Shown here: positions 1-8,541 of the stretch, piece by piece
Layout: each line of letters opens with the position of its first letter
How positions within the stretch are numbered: position 1 is the stretch's first letter
NCBI RefSeq assembly: GCF_004564135.1
Contig: NZ_CP038255.1
Coordinates: 32,501-96,500 of the forward strand
From: Terasakiella sp. SH-1
GTDB taxonomy: Bacteria; Pseudomonadota; Alphaproteobacteria; Rhodospirillales; Terasakiellaceae
DNA: 64,000 nt
Direction of reading: 5' to 3'
Position numbers and translations under genes: made by a program
The notes under the pieces: generated by a model
What the model was told of the DNA's origin: nothing
The model's input: the letters and a program-made list of their open reading frames with translations, nothing else
Database searches by the model: none

Positions 1-31
1 GAACAGATAATAACCTAAACACAATCGTTAC

Positions 32-59
32 AAAAAAGCCGCCCAGATGGACGGCTTTT
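32..59 (+). terminator. Rho-independent terminator
   Basis: The stem AAAAGCCG/CGGCTTTT closes on a short loop and ends in a T run. It lies just before the tRNA and probably ends a gene upstream of the window. Confidence 0.7.
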
Positions 60-74
60 GCGTTTATATACCAA

Positions 75-151
<77 letters not shown>

Positions 152-157
152 ACAAGA

Positions 158-190
158 CCCTGTTACTTCATTGAAGTAGCAGGGTTTTTT
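158..190 (+). terminator. Terminator of the initiator tRNA gene
   Basis: CCCTGTTACTTCA pairs with TGAAGTAGCAGGG with one mismatch, and six T follow. It starts 6 nt after the tRNA CCA end. Confidence 0.85.
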
Positions 191-210
191 AATGCCTACG
201 GCGCTAAGTT

Positions 211-699
211 TGACAGCGTGAATCTACCCTGATACAAAATGAGGCAAGGAGTTATTCAATGTCCAAATCCTATTTCACCGATGAATTTAAAATTGATGCT
301 GTACAGCAGATTACGGAACGGGGCTATTCAGTGGCAGAAGTTTCCCGGCGTTTAATTCATCATTCTGATCGTGGCGTGCAATATGCTTGTAAGGATTACC
401 GCAAAACCCTTAAGCGGCACCGCATGAAAGCCTCTATGAGCCGCAAAGGAAATTGCTGGGATAATGCTCCCATGGAGAGCTTCTTCAACTCCCTGAAGAC
501 AGAATGTGTCCACCGAAATCACTTCAAAACGCGAAAGCAGGCAAAAGCGGCCTTGTTTGAATATATTGAAATCTTCTACAATCGACAGAGGCTACATTCA
601 GCCATCGGATATAAAACGCCTCTACAAGCTTGCATGGAAATGACCATGAAAGCAGCCTAACAAAAGACCATACTGGTCCGGGATTCTCGAAACAGGTCA
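211..699 (+). mobile_element. Internally deleted IS3-family element (about 489 bp)
   Basis: The element begins TGAC and ends GTCA, as IS3-family termini do, and is flanked on both sides by GTT (208-210 and 700-702), the 3-bp target duplication expected for IS3. Inside it the start of OrfA is joined directly to the end of OrfB, so about half of a normal 1.2-1.3 kb element is missing. Both ends are kept, so a transposase acting in trans might still move it. Confidence 0.7.
259..660 (+). pseudogene. IS3 transposase, OrfA-OrfB deletion fusion
   Basis: The 133-codon frame is open. Residues 1-32 are the OrfA helix-turn-helix start (MSKSYFTDEFKIDAVQQI). From residue 33 it becomes the end of the OrfB DDE domain: HHSDRGVQY with the second catalytic Asp, then WDNAPMESFF with the catalytic Glu, then the usual IS3 end. 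The first catalytic Asp and the helix-turn-helix/DDE linker are deleted, so it should be inactive as a transposase. A good ribosome binding site (AAGGAG) precedes the ATG. Confidence 0.85.
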
Positions 700-925
700 G
701 TTTCTGTTTATCATAAAGTATAGGTCAAAAGGGGGCTTTTACTTCTTTCGTCTAGTCGAAAGTTGGCAGGATATATGCTAAACTGTTGTTATAATTAAAT
801 ATTGAAATAATATTACATTTTTTGGCGAAAAATTTTACATTTATGTTGCTAAATGATGTGTATTTGGTTACAAAAATAGCAACTAAAACGAATGCTATAA
901 GAAATGAAGCGTCTAGGAGATCAAA

Positions 926-1102
926 ATGGACCCGCAAATGGTATGGGACATGATGGACGAAAGCGAAGCAGAGGTGGATACCCACACAACGCTGTGTCAG
1001 TCTATTGAGCCTGAAGTTGAGCGAGAGAGTTTTGAAGAAAAGTCGGCAAGAAAGGTAAGTGCGGGCTGGATGGGGTTCCCTATGTATGGGTTGAACCGCT
1101 AG
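926..1102 (+). CDS. Small acidic hypothetical protein, 58 aa
   Basis: An AGGAGA ribosome site lies 6 nt before the ATG and the frame runs 58 codons to TAG. The product starts MDPQMVWDMMDESEAEVDTH, is rich in Asp and Glu, has one Cys, no signal peptide and no membrane segment. A hairpin terminator follows 22 nt later, so it forms a complete small transcription unit downstream of an AT-rich stretch (730-900) that could hold its promoter. I recognise no family. Confidence 0.55.
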   Translation: MDPQMVWDMMDESEAEVDTHTTLCQSIEPEVERESFEEKSARKVSAGWMGFPMYGLNR

Positions 1103-1124
1103 GCATTTATTGATTGAATTGATG

Positions 1125-1160
1125 AAAACCCCGTGCTGTTTGGTCTGGCGCGGGGTTTTC
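1125..1160 (+). terminator. Rho-independent terminator
   Basis: AAAACCCCGTGC and GCGCGGGGTTTT form a stem with an 11-nt loop and end in a T run. It separates the 58-aa gene from the methyltransferase gene. Confidence 0.8.
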
Positions 1161-1178
1161 TGTTGAAAGAGGTTGAGT

Positions 1179-1709
1179 ATGGAACCATCGCTATGGATTA
1201 AACGTTTTTCTTCTCTTGTCGAATCTGGAGGGAAAGTTCTGGATGTCGCTTGCGGTGGGGGACGCCATGGTCGTTTGTTTTTGCAACAGGGCCATTCAGT
1301 GGTATTCATTGATAAGAATATTGAAAAGCTTCATGACCTCGCGCAGCATGAACGTGCAGACATCAGGGAAATGGACCTTGAAGATGGCAAAATATGGCCG
1401 TTTGAGAGTCGGGCATATGATGCGATTATTGTCACAAATTACCTGTATCGCCCCCATTTAAACGCAATGGTAGGGAGCTTGAAAGAAGGTGGCATACTGC
1501 TTTATGAGACCTTCGCTGTCGGCAATGAACAGTTTGGTCGCCCTCGCAGTCCTGACTTTTTATTACAGGCAGGCGAGCTTTTGGAACTGGTTCAAGGCCG
1601 TTTGCAGGTTGTGGCCTATGAACATGGTATTGACGGTGAAAAAGTGGTGCAGCGCCTGTGCGCTGTTCATAGCGCTGCACCTGAGATGCTTAATCCGGTT
1701 TTAGCGTAA
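1179..1709 (+). CDS. Class I SAM-dependent methyltransferase
   Basis: A 176-aa protein with the Rossmann SAM-binding motif [17 protein letters not shown] at about residues 20-36 and an acidic motif II end (VVFIDKN). [13 protein letters not shown] stretch follows where class I enzymes carry motif IV. It resembles TehB-like small methyltransferases; the substrate cannot be read. ATG 1179 is chosen because GAAAGAGG ends 6 nt before it, whereas an in-frame TTG at 1173 touches the ribosome site. The 3' end overlaps the convergent hydrolase gene by 9 bp. Confidence 0.85.
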   Translation: MEPSLWIKRFSSLVESGGKVLDVACGGGRHGRLFLQQGHSVVFIDKNIEKLHDLAQHERADIREMDLEDGKIWPFESRAYDAIIVTNYLYRPHLNAMVGSLKEGGILLYETFAVGNEQFGRPRSPDFLLQAGELLELVQGRLQVVAYEHGIDGEKVVQRLCAVHSAAPEMLNPVLA

Positions 1710-2330
1710 GAAGGGATTGCTGCGTTTTTCATCACCGATGGTGGAAAGAGGGCCATGACCAGGGATAAAGACCACATCGTCACCGAGCGGGAAAAGTTTG
1801 CTTTTAATGGCATTGATCAGGTCGTCATGATTGCCTTGGGGGAAATCGGTGCGCCCGATTGAGCCCTGAAACAAAACATCGCCCACAATGGCAACGCGTG
1901 TTTCTTGGTCAAAAAAGACCACGTGACCGGGGGTATGGCCGGGGCAGTGCAAGACATCAAGGCTGACATTGCCAAATGTGATGCTGTCCCCATCTTCCAG
2001 CCAACGGGTTGGGGTAAAGGTTTCAGTTTCAGGAAAACCAAATTGAACACATTGGTCTTTGAGTTGGTTTAACCAAAAACTGTCCCCTTTATGAGGGCCT
2101 TCAATGGGTAAATCTTGATAGACAGCCAGTTCTGCAACACCACCCACATGATCAAGATGACCATGGGTACAAAGAATCTTTTCCAGTGTGATGCCTTCCT
2201 TTTTCACGGCTTCCAGAATCGTTTCTACATCGCCGCCTGGATCAACCAGACAACCTTTCATGGTGTCTTCACACCAGATGAGAGAACAGTTTTGGGCAAA
2301 AGGTGTAACCGGGATTAATGTTGCTTTCAT
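1701..2330 (-). CDS. Metallo-beta-lactamase-fold hydrolase, glyoxalase II-like (YcbL type)
   Basis: A 209-aa protein. [10 protein letters not shown] (about residue 55) is the HxHxDH metal-binding motif. [23 protein letters not shown] and PGHGPLS supply the further metal ligands of the glyoxalase II branch. It probably hydrolyses thioesters such as S-lactoylglutathione; the family also includes persulfide dioxygenases. The length fits YcbL rather than the longer GloB, which has an extra C-terminal substrate domain. No signal peptide, so cytoplasmic. Confidence 0.9.
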   Translation of the reverse strand: MKATLIPVTPFAQNCSLIWCEDTMKGCLVDPGGDVETILEAVKKEGITLEKILCTHGHLDHVGGVAELAVYQDLPIEGPHKGDSFWLNQLKDQCVQFGFPETETFTPTRWLEDGDSITFGNVSLDVLHCPGHTPGHVVFFDQETRVAIVGDVLFQGSIGRTDFPQGNHDDLINAIKSKLFPLGDDVVFIPGHGPLSTIGDEKRSNPFLR

Positions 2331-2574
2331 GGGATTAAAATCATTTCCAAATAATATCGTTGCGCTGCAGTATGAAAAGAGGGTTGATGAAAGTCAACGA
2401 AACTAGGGGCAGGACCTGTTCATTTATTGAATTTGGTTTGTAAAAAATGTCGCAAGGCAAGGAAAGGGCTTGCAGGAAGAGTATTTCTCTTTCAAAAGTC
2501 ATTGATGTGGCTTTTGCGTCATTTTCTACAAATCCTGAAGGGACGGGTTAAAAATAAATAGGTCCTGACCCTAA

Positions 2575-2596
2575 GGCCGTAATTTGGATTATGGCC
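2575..2596. promoter_or_regulatory. Dyad symmetry upstream of nnrS
   Basis: GGCCGTAA, 6 nt, TTATGGCC is an inverted repeat with one mismatch, ending 31 nt before the nnrS ATG. It could be an operator or a short hairpin. It does not match an FNR/NNR box, which is what one would look for in front of nnrS. The rest of 2331-2627 shows nothing clear. Confidence 0.35.
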
Positions 2597-2627
2597 CAAA
2601 ATCATATTAATTGGATGAGCAACGATT

Positions 2628-3797
2628 ATGACACGTATTTTTCTGGATGTTGATGAACCCACGCAGGACTATCAAGGTCCGGCCCTTTTTGCATCCGGTC
2701 ATCGGGTGTTTTTTCTTTTTGCCGCACTGAGCGCTGTTGTCTTTTTGGATTTATGGCTTCTGGCTTACATTGATTATATTGACCTTTCTTCGGCCTGGCA
2801 TGGTCACGAGATGGTTTTTGGGTTTGCTTCTGCTGCGATTACAGGTTTTTTGATGGCAGCGGTACCAACATGGACCAATAGTGCAAAGTTTTTGGGGACA
2901 AAGGTCATTTTTATGGCCGCAATCTGGCTTTTGGGGCGTATCGCAATTGGCCTGGGGGAACTGGATGAAGCTTATGAAATGGTCTCCTGGCTTGATTTGC
3001 TCTATCTCCCTCTTCTCGCGTTTGAAATTATTAAACGTCTTGTTGGGGCTGGCAATAAGCGCAACTATATTGTTGGGGTGATTCTGGTTTCCCTGTGTAT
3101 CTGTAATGTGATGTGGCATTTCGGAGACCAAGGCGCTGCGGTGCGTGGTGGTGTCTATGTGATTATTGCCATTGCTGCCTTGATCAGTGCGCGTGTCATT
3201 CCGGCGTTTACCCAAAATGCCTTGCGTATGAAACTGCAAACAGAAATCACCTGCTCTACCCCGCAATGGACACATATGGCCGCTGTGATTTTGGTCTTGT
3301 TAACGGCTTTATGTACCCTTGTGTCTGTTCCAGAAGACATTGCGGGCGCCATTGCTGCACTAACGTGTCTCCTCTTGTTTTATCGCATGTTGGGTTGGCA
3401 TAGTTTTCGGACATGGGATAACCCGATTGTGTGGGTTTTACACGCAGCTTATGTCTGGCTACCAATTGGGTTTGGCTTGAAAGCACTGGCAGATTTTGGC
3501 CTGTGGCAGGATGCCAATGCTGCCTTGCACGCCTTGACAACAGGGGGAATTGGCGTGTTGATCCTGGCCGTTGCGTCTCGTGCGGCCTTGGGGCATTCAG
3601 GGCGTAAGCTGGAAGCATCCAAGACAACGGTGTGTGCCTATATTCTGGTTATTCTTGCTGCGATTACCCGAACCTTTGCGTTGGATGAAAACTGGGTCAT
3701 GCTCTCAGGTACGCTTTGGGTTATTGGCTTTTTGTTATTTACCATTGTCTATACCCCAATCTTGGTTAAGCCCCGGATTGACGGTTTACCGGGTTAA
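2628..3797 (+). CDS. nnrS: NnrS family membrane protein
   Basis: A 389-aa polytopic inner-membrane protein with about 12 hydrophobic segments. The stretch SAWHGHEMVFGFASAAITGF (about residues 57-76), followed by AAVPTWTN, is the signature of NnrS, a haem- and copper-containing protein linked to nitric oxide tolerance and denitrification. Further conserved features include RVIPAFTQNAL and HALTTGGIG with histidines typical of the family. No other denitrification gene is visible nearby, so protection from NO stress is the likelier role. Confidence 0.9.
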   Translation: MTRIFLDVDEPTQDYQGPALFASGHRVFFLFAALSAVVFLDLWLLAYIDYIDLSSAWHGHEMVFGFASAAITGFLMAAVPTWTNSAKFLGTKVIFMAAIWLLGRIAIGLGELDEAYEMVSWLDLLYLPLLAFEIIKRLVGAGNKRNYIVGVILVSLCICNVMWHFGDQGAAVRGGVYVIIAIAALISARVIPAFTQNALRMKLQTEITCSTPQWTHMAAVILVLLTALCTLVSVPEDIAGAIAALTCLLLFYRMLGWHSFRTWDNPIVWVLHAAYVWLPIGFGLKALADFGLWQDANAALHALTTGGIGVLILAVASRAALGHSGRKLEASKTTVCAYILVILAAITRTFALDENWVMLSGTLWVIGFLLFTIVYTPILVKPRIDGLPG

Positions 3798-3915
3798 ATT
3801 CTTACAAGTTGATTAATTCGCTTGTTTGTAAATGTTATTGTTGTAAAAAGTAAGGCATCTGTTTCTCGGAGAGCCATGCAAACTGTATGTGTTCTGCCAT
3901 TATTCGAGGTTTTGG

Positions 3916-5517
3916 ATGCCCAAACGCCTGTTTATCTACCCGATCATTACGTTTGTCGGCATTTTGATACTATGCAGTTCTATCGTACAACTTTTTAATG
4001 AGATAAATAAACAGTCTCGTGAACAAGCTTTGTCATTTGCCAGTTCTGCCATTGCACAGGCTCTGCAACAGCAAATCGTTGTCGGAATTGCCTCAACCAG
4101 TATGCTTGAGGCAACATTACGGCTGGCAGATTTTGATACATCTGATTTTGAGAGCTGGGGGGCTGAAATTTTATCGACGAACCCCTCTGTCAGTACGGTG
4201 CAATTAGCCCCAAAAGGGGTGGTGAGGCAAATTTACCCGATGTCAGGGCATGAAAAAGCGGTTGGTCATGATCTGCTGGCTGATCCCCGGCGTTTGCGTG
4301 CGGCAATGGATGCCATTCAGGAACAGCGTTTGACAATGGTGGGGCCGCTACGATTGATCCAAAACAATCGCATGGCCATTATTGCGCGTAAGCCCGTTAT
4401 GCAAAAAGTCGGGGGACAAGAGGTCTTTTGGGGCTTTTCCATTGCGTTGATCTATATTGAGGATTTGGTGGGCAAGGCGATGCATCGCCTTGATCCAGTA
4501 AAATGGAGCTATCGGCTAGAAGGGGATAACCCGGATACACCGGAACTTAAGCTGATCGCAAAATCAGAAACGAATGTGGGCCCCAATGCCAAGGAATTTC
4601 CCGTTCATGTTCCCAACGGTGTTTGGAAACTAACCGTTGATATGGTGGATGATACTGTCGTGTTTATGAACCAGTATCTGCTGTATCTCATGGTTTTTAT
4701 TGTAGCCTGTTTTGCCACAGCTTTTGTTTTTTATCTGGAAAAGAAATCCTATCGTCAATCACTGGCCTTACGCCAATTAAATGCTGAGCTTCAAGAGGCA
4801 AGAGATGAATTATCCCGTGATAATATTTTAAAGGATAAGTTTTTCTCCATTCTGGCTCATGACATGAGAAATCCGTTCCAGTCCATGATGTTGGTGACGG
4901 AATTGATTAATCAGCATGCGGATAAAATGAGCAAAGAAGAAATCATCACCAAGGTCGGACGCATCCATTTGATCGGGGAGCGTATGGTCGAGCTGTTGGA
5001 AAACCTGCTGGAATGGGCTGGGGGACAGTTGGGAACGCAGGATTTACAGATAGAACAACTGGACTTGAATGAAATGATTCAGGGAAATGTCGAACTTGTC
5101 CGCCCCTTAGTGGAAAGAAAAGGCGTGATGTTGAAAACAGACCAGCAAACCTCAGTGGCTTATGGCAATCCCCATGCCGTCCAAACGGCCCTGCGCAATC
5201 TGATGAATAATGCCATCAAGTTTACCCCAGAAAAAGGACAGATCGAGGTAAAAACCCGGCCTTACGATGGTGGGGTTGCGATTATCGTGGGTGATAATGG
5301 TGTGGGGATGACGCCTGATCAGATGAAAAATATTTTTGCCCTGGATGAGAAAACATCAACAGCAGGGACAAGTGGGGAAAAGGGCACAGGGCTTGGCTTG
5401 CCGTTAAGCTGTGAGCTGCTGGAAAAAAGCGGGGCTAAAATGGTTGTGGAAAGTGAGGCTGGCAAGGGGAGTATCTTCCGGATTATCCTGCCACAGGGAC
5501 CCAAGGCAGAGTATTGA
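3916..5517 (+). CDS. CHASE-domain sensor histidine kinase
   Basis: A 533-aa membrane kinase. An N-terminal membrane segment (LFIYPIITFVGILIL) and a second near residues 255-275 (YLLYLMVFIVACFATAFVFY) enclose a periplasmic CHASE-type domain (STNPSVSTVQLAPKGVV, then IIARKPVM). A coiled coil leads to the HisKA H-box ILAHDMRNPFQ with His315. The ATPase domain has NLMNNAIKFTP (N box), VGDNGVGM (G1) and GEKGTGLGLPLS (G2). No receiver domain or adjacent response regulator is seen, so the partner is elsewhere. ATG 3916 is preferred because GAGG lies 8 nt upstream; a GTG at 3889 would add 9 residues. Confidence 0.88.
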   Translation: MPKRLFIYPIITFVGILILCSSIVQLFNEINKQSREQALSFASSAIAQALQQQIVVGIASTSMLEATLRLADFDTSDFESWGAEILSTNPSVSTVQLAPKGVVRQIYPMSGHEKAVGHDLLADPRRLRAAMDAIQEQRLTMVGPLRLIQNNRMAIIARKPVMQKVGGQEVFWGFSIALIYIEDLVGKAMHRLDPVKWSYRLEGDNPDTPELKLIAKSETNVGPNAKEFPVHVPNGVWKLTVDMVDDTVVFMNQYLLYLMVFIVACFATAFVFYLEKKSYRQSLALRQLNAELQEARDELSRDNILKDKFFSILAHDMRNPFQSMMLVTELINQHADKMSKEEIITKVGRIHLIGERMVELLENLLEWAGGQLGTQDLQIEQLDLNEMIQGNVELVRPLVERKGVMLKTDQQTSVAYGNPHAVQTALRNLMNNAIKFTPEKGQIEVKTRPYDGGVAIIVGDNGVGMTPDQMKNIFALDEKTSTAGTSGEKGTGLGLPLSCELLEKSGAKMVVESEAGKGSIFRIILPQGPKAEY

Positions 5518-5599
5518 GTCTAACCCTACGTATTTGTTGCGATTGAAACAGATGGATAAGCACGTCATAGTTCCAAAGCTTGAATGATGGGAGTTTGAT

Positions 5600-6814
5600 G
5601 TGACACATAGCCCTTTGACCATGGTGTTTCGGGTGTTTCTACCCTTTGCCTTTGGTTACTTTTTGTCTTACCTCTACCGTGTTGTAAATGCGGTGATTGC
5701 ACCTGATCTGGTTTCTGATTTGGGACTGGGGGCTGATGTGTTGGGGTTTCTAACAGCCTCTTACTTCCTGACCTTTGCGGCCTTTCAAATTCCCTTGGGG
5801 GTGTTACTGGATAAACACGGTCCACGCACTGTTGAGGCCGTGTTGTTGCTTTTTGCCGCAGCGGGTGCAGCCCTGTTTGCCATGGCGGAAGATAGTTTGT
5901 CTCTTATTGGCGGTCGTGCCTTGATCGGTTTTGGGGTCTCGGCTTGTCTGATGGCTTCTTTCAAGGCTTTTACATTGTTTTATGAAAGCTCGAAGTTACC
6001 TCTGGTCAATGGGTTTATTATGGCAGCTGGTGGGCTCGGCGCGGTGGCTGGAACAGCACCGACGGAGCTGGTCGTACAGGAATTTGGCTGGCGTGGTGGC
6101 TTTTGGGGCTTGGCTGGGTTGACGCTTCTTTGTGCATTATGTGTCTATCTTTTGGTTCCCCCCAGTGGACGGGTGGCTCAGAACACAAGCCTTCGAGATC
6201 AGATGGTCGGGGTCAAAGAAATTTTTACCAGCCGTTTTTTCTGGCGTGTGGCTCCCATTACCATGATGTCTCAGGCGAGTTTTATTTCCATCCAAAGCTT
6301 GTGGGTTGGCCCCTGGCATCGTGATATTGCCGGGTTGGAACGCGGTGATGTCGCCAATATGTTATTCTGGCTGGCCCTTTGTATGGTCGCAGGTTTTCTG
6401 GGCCTTGGGGTTTTAAGTGAACGTTTGGCCCGACGCGGGATCAGCACATCTTTTATTTCGGGCTTGTGCATGTTGATTTTTATGGTCTGTCAGCTGGCCG
6501 TTATTCTGGAATGGGCCGTGGATTACTCCCTGTTCTGGCTGGGCTTCGGCTTCTTTGGAACAGCCGGTATTTTGCAATATGCCATCCTTTCCCAACATTT
6601 TTCAGCTCATCTGGCCGGGCGGGTCAATACGGCAATTAACTTGCTGGTTTTCATCGCCATCTTCATCTTGCAATCCGTAAGCGGCTGGGTGATCAACCTG
6701 TGGGAACCAACCGCTGAGGGAACTTATGTAAGTGAAGCCTATCAGGGTGCCTTTGTGATGTTTTTGTTGCTACAGGTGGGTAGTTATATCTGGTATGTTT
6801 TACCGAAGAAATAG
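5600..6814 (+). CDS. MFS transporter
   Basis: A 404-aa protein with 12 predicted membrane helices. The loop 2-3 motif reads GVLLDKHGPRTVE, the major facilitator superfamily signature G-x3-D-x2-G-x-R. SYLYRVVNAVIAPDL near the start resembles the anion/nitrate-type MFS branch, but the substrate cannot be assigned. The start is GTG with TGGGAG 6 nt upstream; an ATG seven codons later is the alternative. It follows the histidine kinase on the same strand by 82 nt. Confidence 0.85.
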   Translation: MTHSPLTMVFRVFLPFAFGYFLSYLYRVVNAVIAPDLVSDLGLGADVLGFLTASYFLTFAAFQIPLGVLLDKHGPRTVEAVLLLFAAAGAALFAMAEDSLSLIGGRALIGFGVSACLMASFKAFTLFYESSKLPLVNGFIMAAGGLGAVAGTAPTELVVQEFGWRGGFWGLAGLTLLCALCVYLLVPPSGRVAQNTSLRDQMVGVKEIFTSRFFWRVAPITMMSQASFISIQSLWVGPWHRDIAGLERGDVANMLFWLALCMVAGFLGLGVLSERLARRGISTSFISGLCMLIFMVCQLAVILEWAVDYSLFWLGFGFFGTAGILQYAILSQHFSAHLAGRVNTAINLLVFIAIFILQSVSGWVINLWEPTAEGTYVSEAYQGAFVMFLLLQVGSYIWYVLPKK

Positions 6815-6831
6815 GTTTTGGCCCTAGGGTA

Positions 6832-7662
6832 TTAATTCACTTGGCATGATGGTATTTGCGTTACTTGCGTCACCCAGAATGTTTCCCACCCTTTTGTATG
6901 GCTTGTGTTTGCAGTATGGATCACTTCGATGCAAGAGATATCGGAGAAACGTTTTGCAAACCCATCAGCCACCCATGGGGGAATGGTTCTGTCAGCTTTT
7001 CCTGCATAATGAATTTGGGGTATATTTTCTAAAGCTACAATATAATCAACCGGGTTCAGCGAATGCGAGATTGGTGATACGTTATGGTGGGTATTTATAG
7101 CCTCATGATCCAAATTTCCCGCAATGGTTCTAAGGGAGAGAACATCGCTTCGCGTTGCAGCAAGCAAGCTTGCAATGGCCCCACCACCAGAAAAACCAAC
7201 AAGGTGATACTGCCCCTTAAGGTGATCCAAAATTTCCTGATAGCTGCTTAGGACTTCTTTTGAAAAACGGTGTGAGGTCCAAATCTTACGGGTGCAGTTT
7301 TTTTGTTGAGTAAGGTCCACATATTGGCACGGTCTTGCCAGGTATAGGAGGTTAGGAACAGCATCTAGGGCGCTAAGCTTCATCCCTATAGGGTTTAAGG
7401 GGGTAGGATTGGAAGAGATTGTGCGGCGATTGACCCAGGCGAAACCATCGCCTTCAATATAGACGGTCCATACAGGTAAAACAGAATGATGACGTTTTAA
7501 GCTGAAAATATCAAAAGAGGTCGTTTTGAAAGTTTGCGAAACCAAGTTTGTCTGCTGAGCAATTTTATCTGCAATATGAACACGATGTTCAAGAGAGACC
7601 GTTTGACAGGCTGATAAAATCACAAGCAGACACAGTAGCGTGAATGGTTTTACCCTTCTCAT
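6832..7662 (-). CDS. Lipoprotein with alpha/beta-hydrolase fold
   Basis: A 276-aa protein starting MRRVKPFTLLCLLVILSACQ. The lipobox LSAC puts the lipidated Cys at residue 19. LVGFSGGGAIASLLAA carries the nucleophile elbow GxSxG with the presumed catalytic Ser, and a C-terminal His is available in ANTSHTKGWETFW. WTVYIEGDGFAW fits the oxyanion region of serine esterases. It overlaps the upstream IalB-like gene by 4 bp (ATGA), which indicates translational coupling. Probably an envelope esterase or lipase of unknown substrate. Confidence 0.8.
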   Translation of the reverse strand: MRRVKPFTLLCLLVILSACQTVSLEHRVHIADKIAQQTNLVSQTFKTTSFDIFSLKRHHSVLPVWTVYIEGDGFAWVNRRTISSNPTPLNPIGMKLSALDAVPNLLYLARPCQYVDLTQQKNCTRKIWTSHRFSKEVLSSYQEILDHLKGQYHLVGFSGGGAIASLLAATRSDVLSLRTIAGNLDHEAINTHHNVSPISHSLNPVDYIVALENIPQIHYAGKADRTIPPWVADGFAKRFSDISCIEVIHTANTSHTKGWETFWVTQVTQIPSCQVN

Positions 7663-8153
7663 TTCAGCTTTTTAAATTGTTTGGTAAACCCCTTGAGGGA
7701 AACTTTAACCACGGCTGTTTTTGCACTGTTCCAAGGACGGAAGCCAATTTTCATAACCTCTCCATCCTTGAGAAAATCATGCAGAGCATTACCCGTGATT
7801 TTGAGCCCTGCATCACAGCCTTGTTGAAGGCATCGCAAAAAGGTGAGTTTGTGTTCTTTGCGGTTGTCAATTTTCAAGACAGCACCGGAACGAAGATCAA
7901 TACCTAAAGGAAAACGAATACTGATAAAGGGTTTACGCCTTTTCGTCTTTTGATCTTCCGCATATTGCACGACAAGGCCAAGTAATTTGGAAACCTTTTC
8001 TTTGCCGTCTTTGACAAAGATGTTTTGGACCAATTGACATTTCTTTGGGTCAGGGTCACTACAATTCATGGCCCAATTGCTCTTGGTTTCTTCTGCGAAA
8101 ACCGACAGAGGAAGCAGCAAACAAAAAGAGATCAGGATAAGTTTTATTTTCAT
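7659..8153 (-). CDS. IalB-family (invasion-associated locus B) secreted protein
   Basis: A 164-aa protein with signal peptide MKIKLILISFCLLLPLSVFA. The mature part NWAMNCSDPDPKKCQLVQ and RFPLGIDLRSGAVLKID, the conserved Cys pair (LRCLQQGCDAGL) and the end KVSLKGFTKQFKKL match the IalB/DUF1176-like family common in alphaproteobacteria. I start at ATG 8153, which begins the signal peptide 1 nt after the stop of the autotransporter gene. Transcription with that gene and the lipoprotein is likely. Confidence 0.85.
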   Translation of the reverse strand: MKIKLILISFCLLLPLSVFAEETKSNWAMNCSDPDPKKCQLVQNIFVKDGKEKVSKLLGLVVQYAEDQKTKRRKPFISIRFPLGIDLRSGAVLKIDNRKEHKLTFLRCLQQGCDAGLKITGNALHDFLKDGEVMKIGFRPWNSAKTAVVKVSLKGFTKQFKKLK

Positions 8154-8154
8154 C

Positions 8155-8541
8155 TTAGAAATTATAGCGGAGTTCCAAACGGGCACCATGGCTGATGTAA
8201 TCAGACTTTTTGCGGCCATCATAGTCTGCTGTCAATTCCCACAAACCGTCCGCAGAATGCCATGTTACACCCGCCCCGTAAAGGATGCTGAATTGAGCGA
8301 CGTCTGCCCCTTTGACCTGAAACGCATCGCCCCCACCAACAAACTGCTGATTTGACACCGCCCGATCTCCAGCGAAATCATAGGCTGCCATCAGTTTAAA
8401 TTCAGGTGTCAGGGTGCCATTGTCAATTTGTGCCTGGAAAGCGTATTTGGCCCCCAAGACCAGTTCCGCAATGGTCGTGTCTTCATCATCAACGTTAAGA
8501 TTAAGAGACTCTGCCCCAGTCTCAGTGTAGTGCATGAACAA
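8155..8541 (-). pseudogene. C-terminal end of the autotransporter barrel, out of frame
   Basis: This frame carries the end of the barrel (HYTETGAESLNLNVDDEDTT, then LELRYNF with the terminal Phe typical of outer-membrane barrels). It belongs to the gene that starts at 10858 but is displaced by a frameshift at about 8522-8541: the upstream frame stops at CAC TGA while this one continues as CAC TAC ACT GAG. One extra base, or two lost bases, would join the halves. This could be a real mutation or a sequence error. On its own the fragment has no signal peptide and cannot function. Confidence 0.8.

Noticed and set aside
752-1309. A 185-codon minus-strand frame opposite the 58-aa gene
   Set aside because: It spans a terminator and the start of the methyltransferase, has odd composition and no ribosome site.
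2497-2520. An FNR/NNR-type box upstream of nnrS
   Set aside because: TTGATGTGGCTTTTGCGTCA lacks the needed symmetry.
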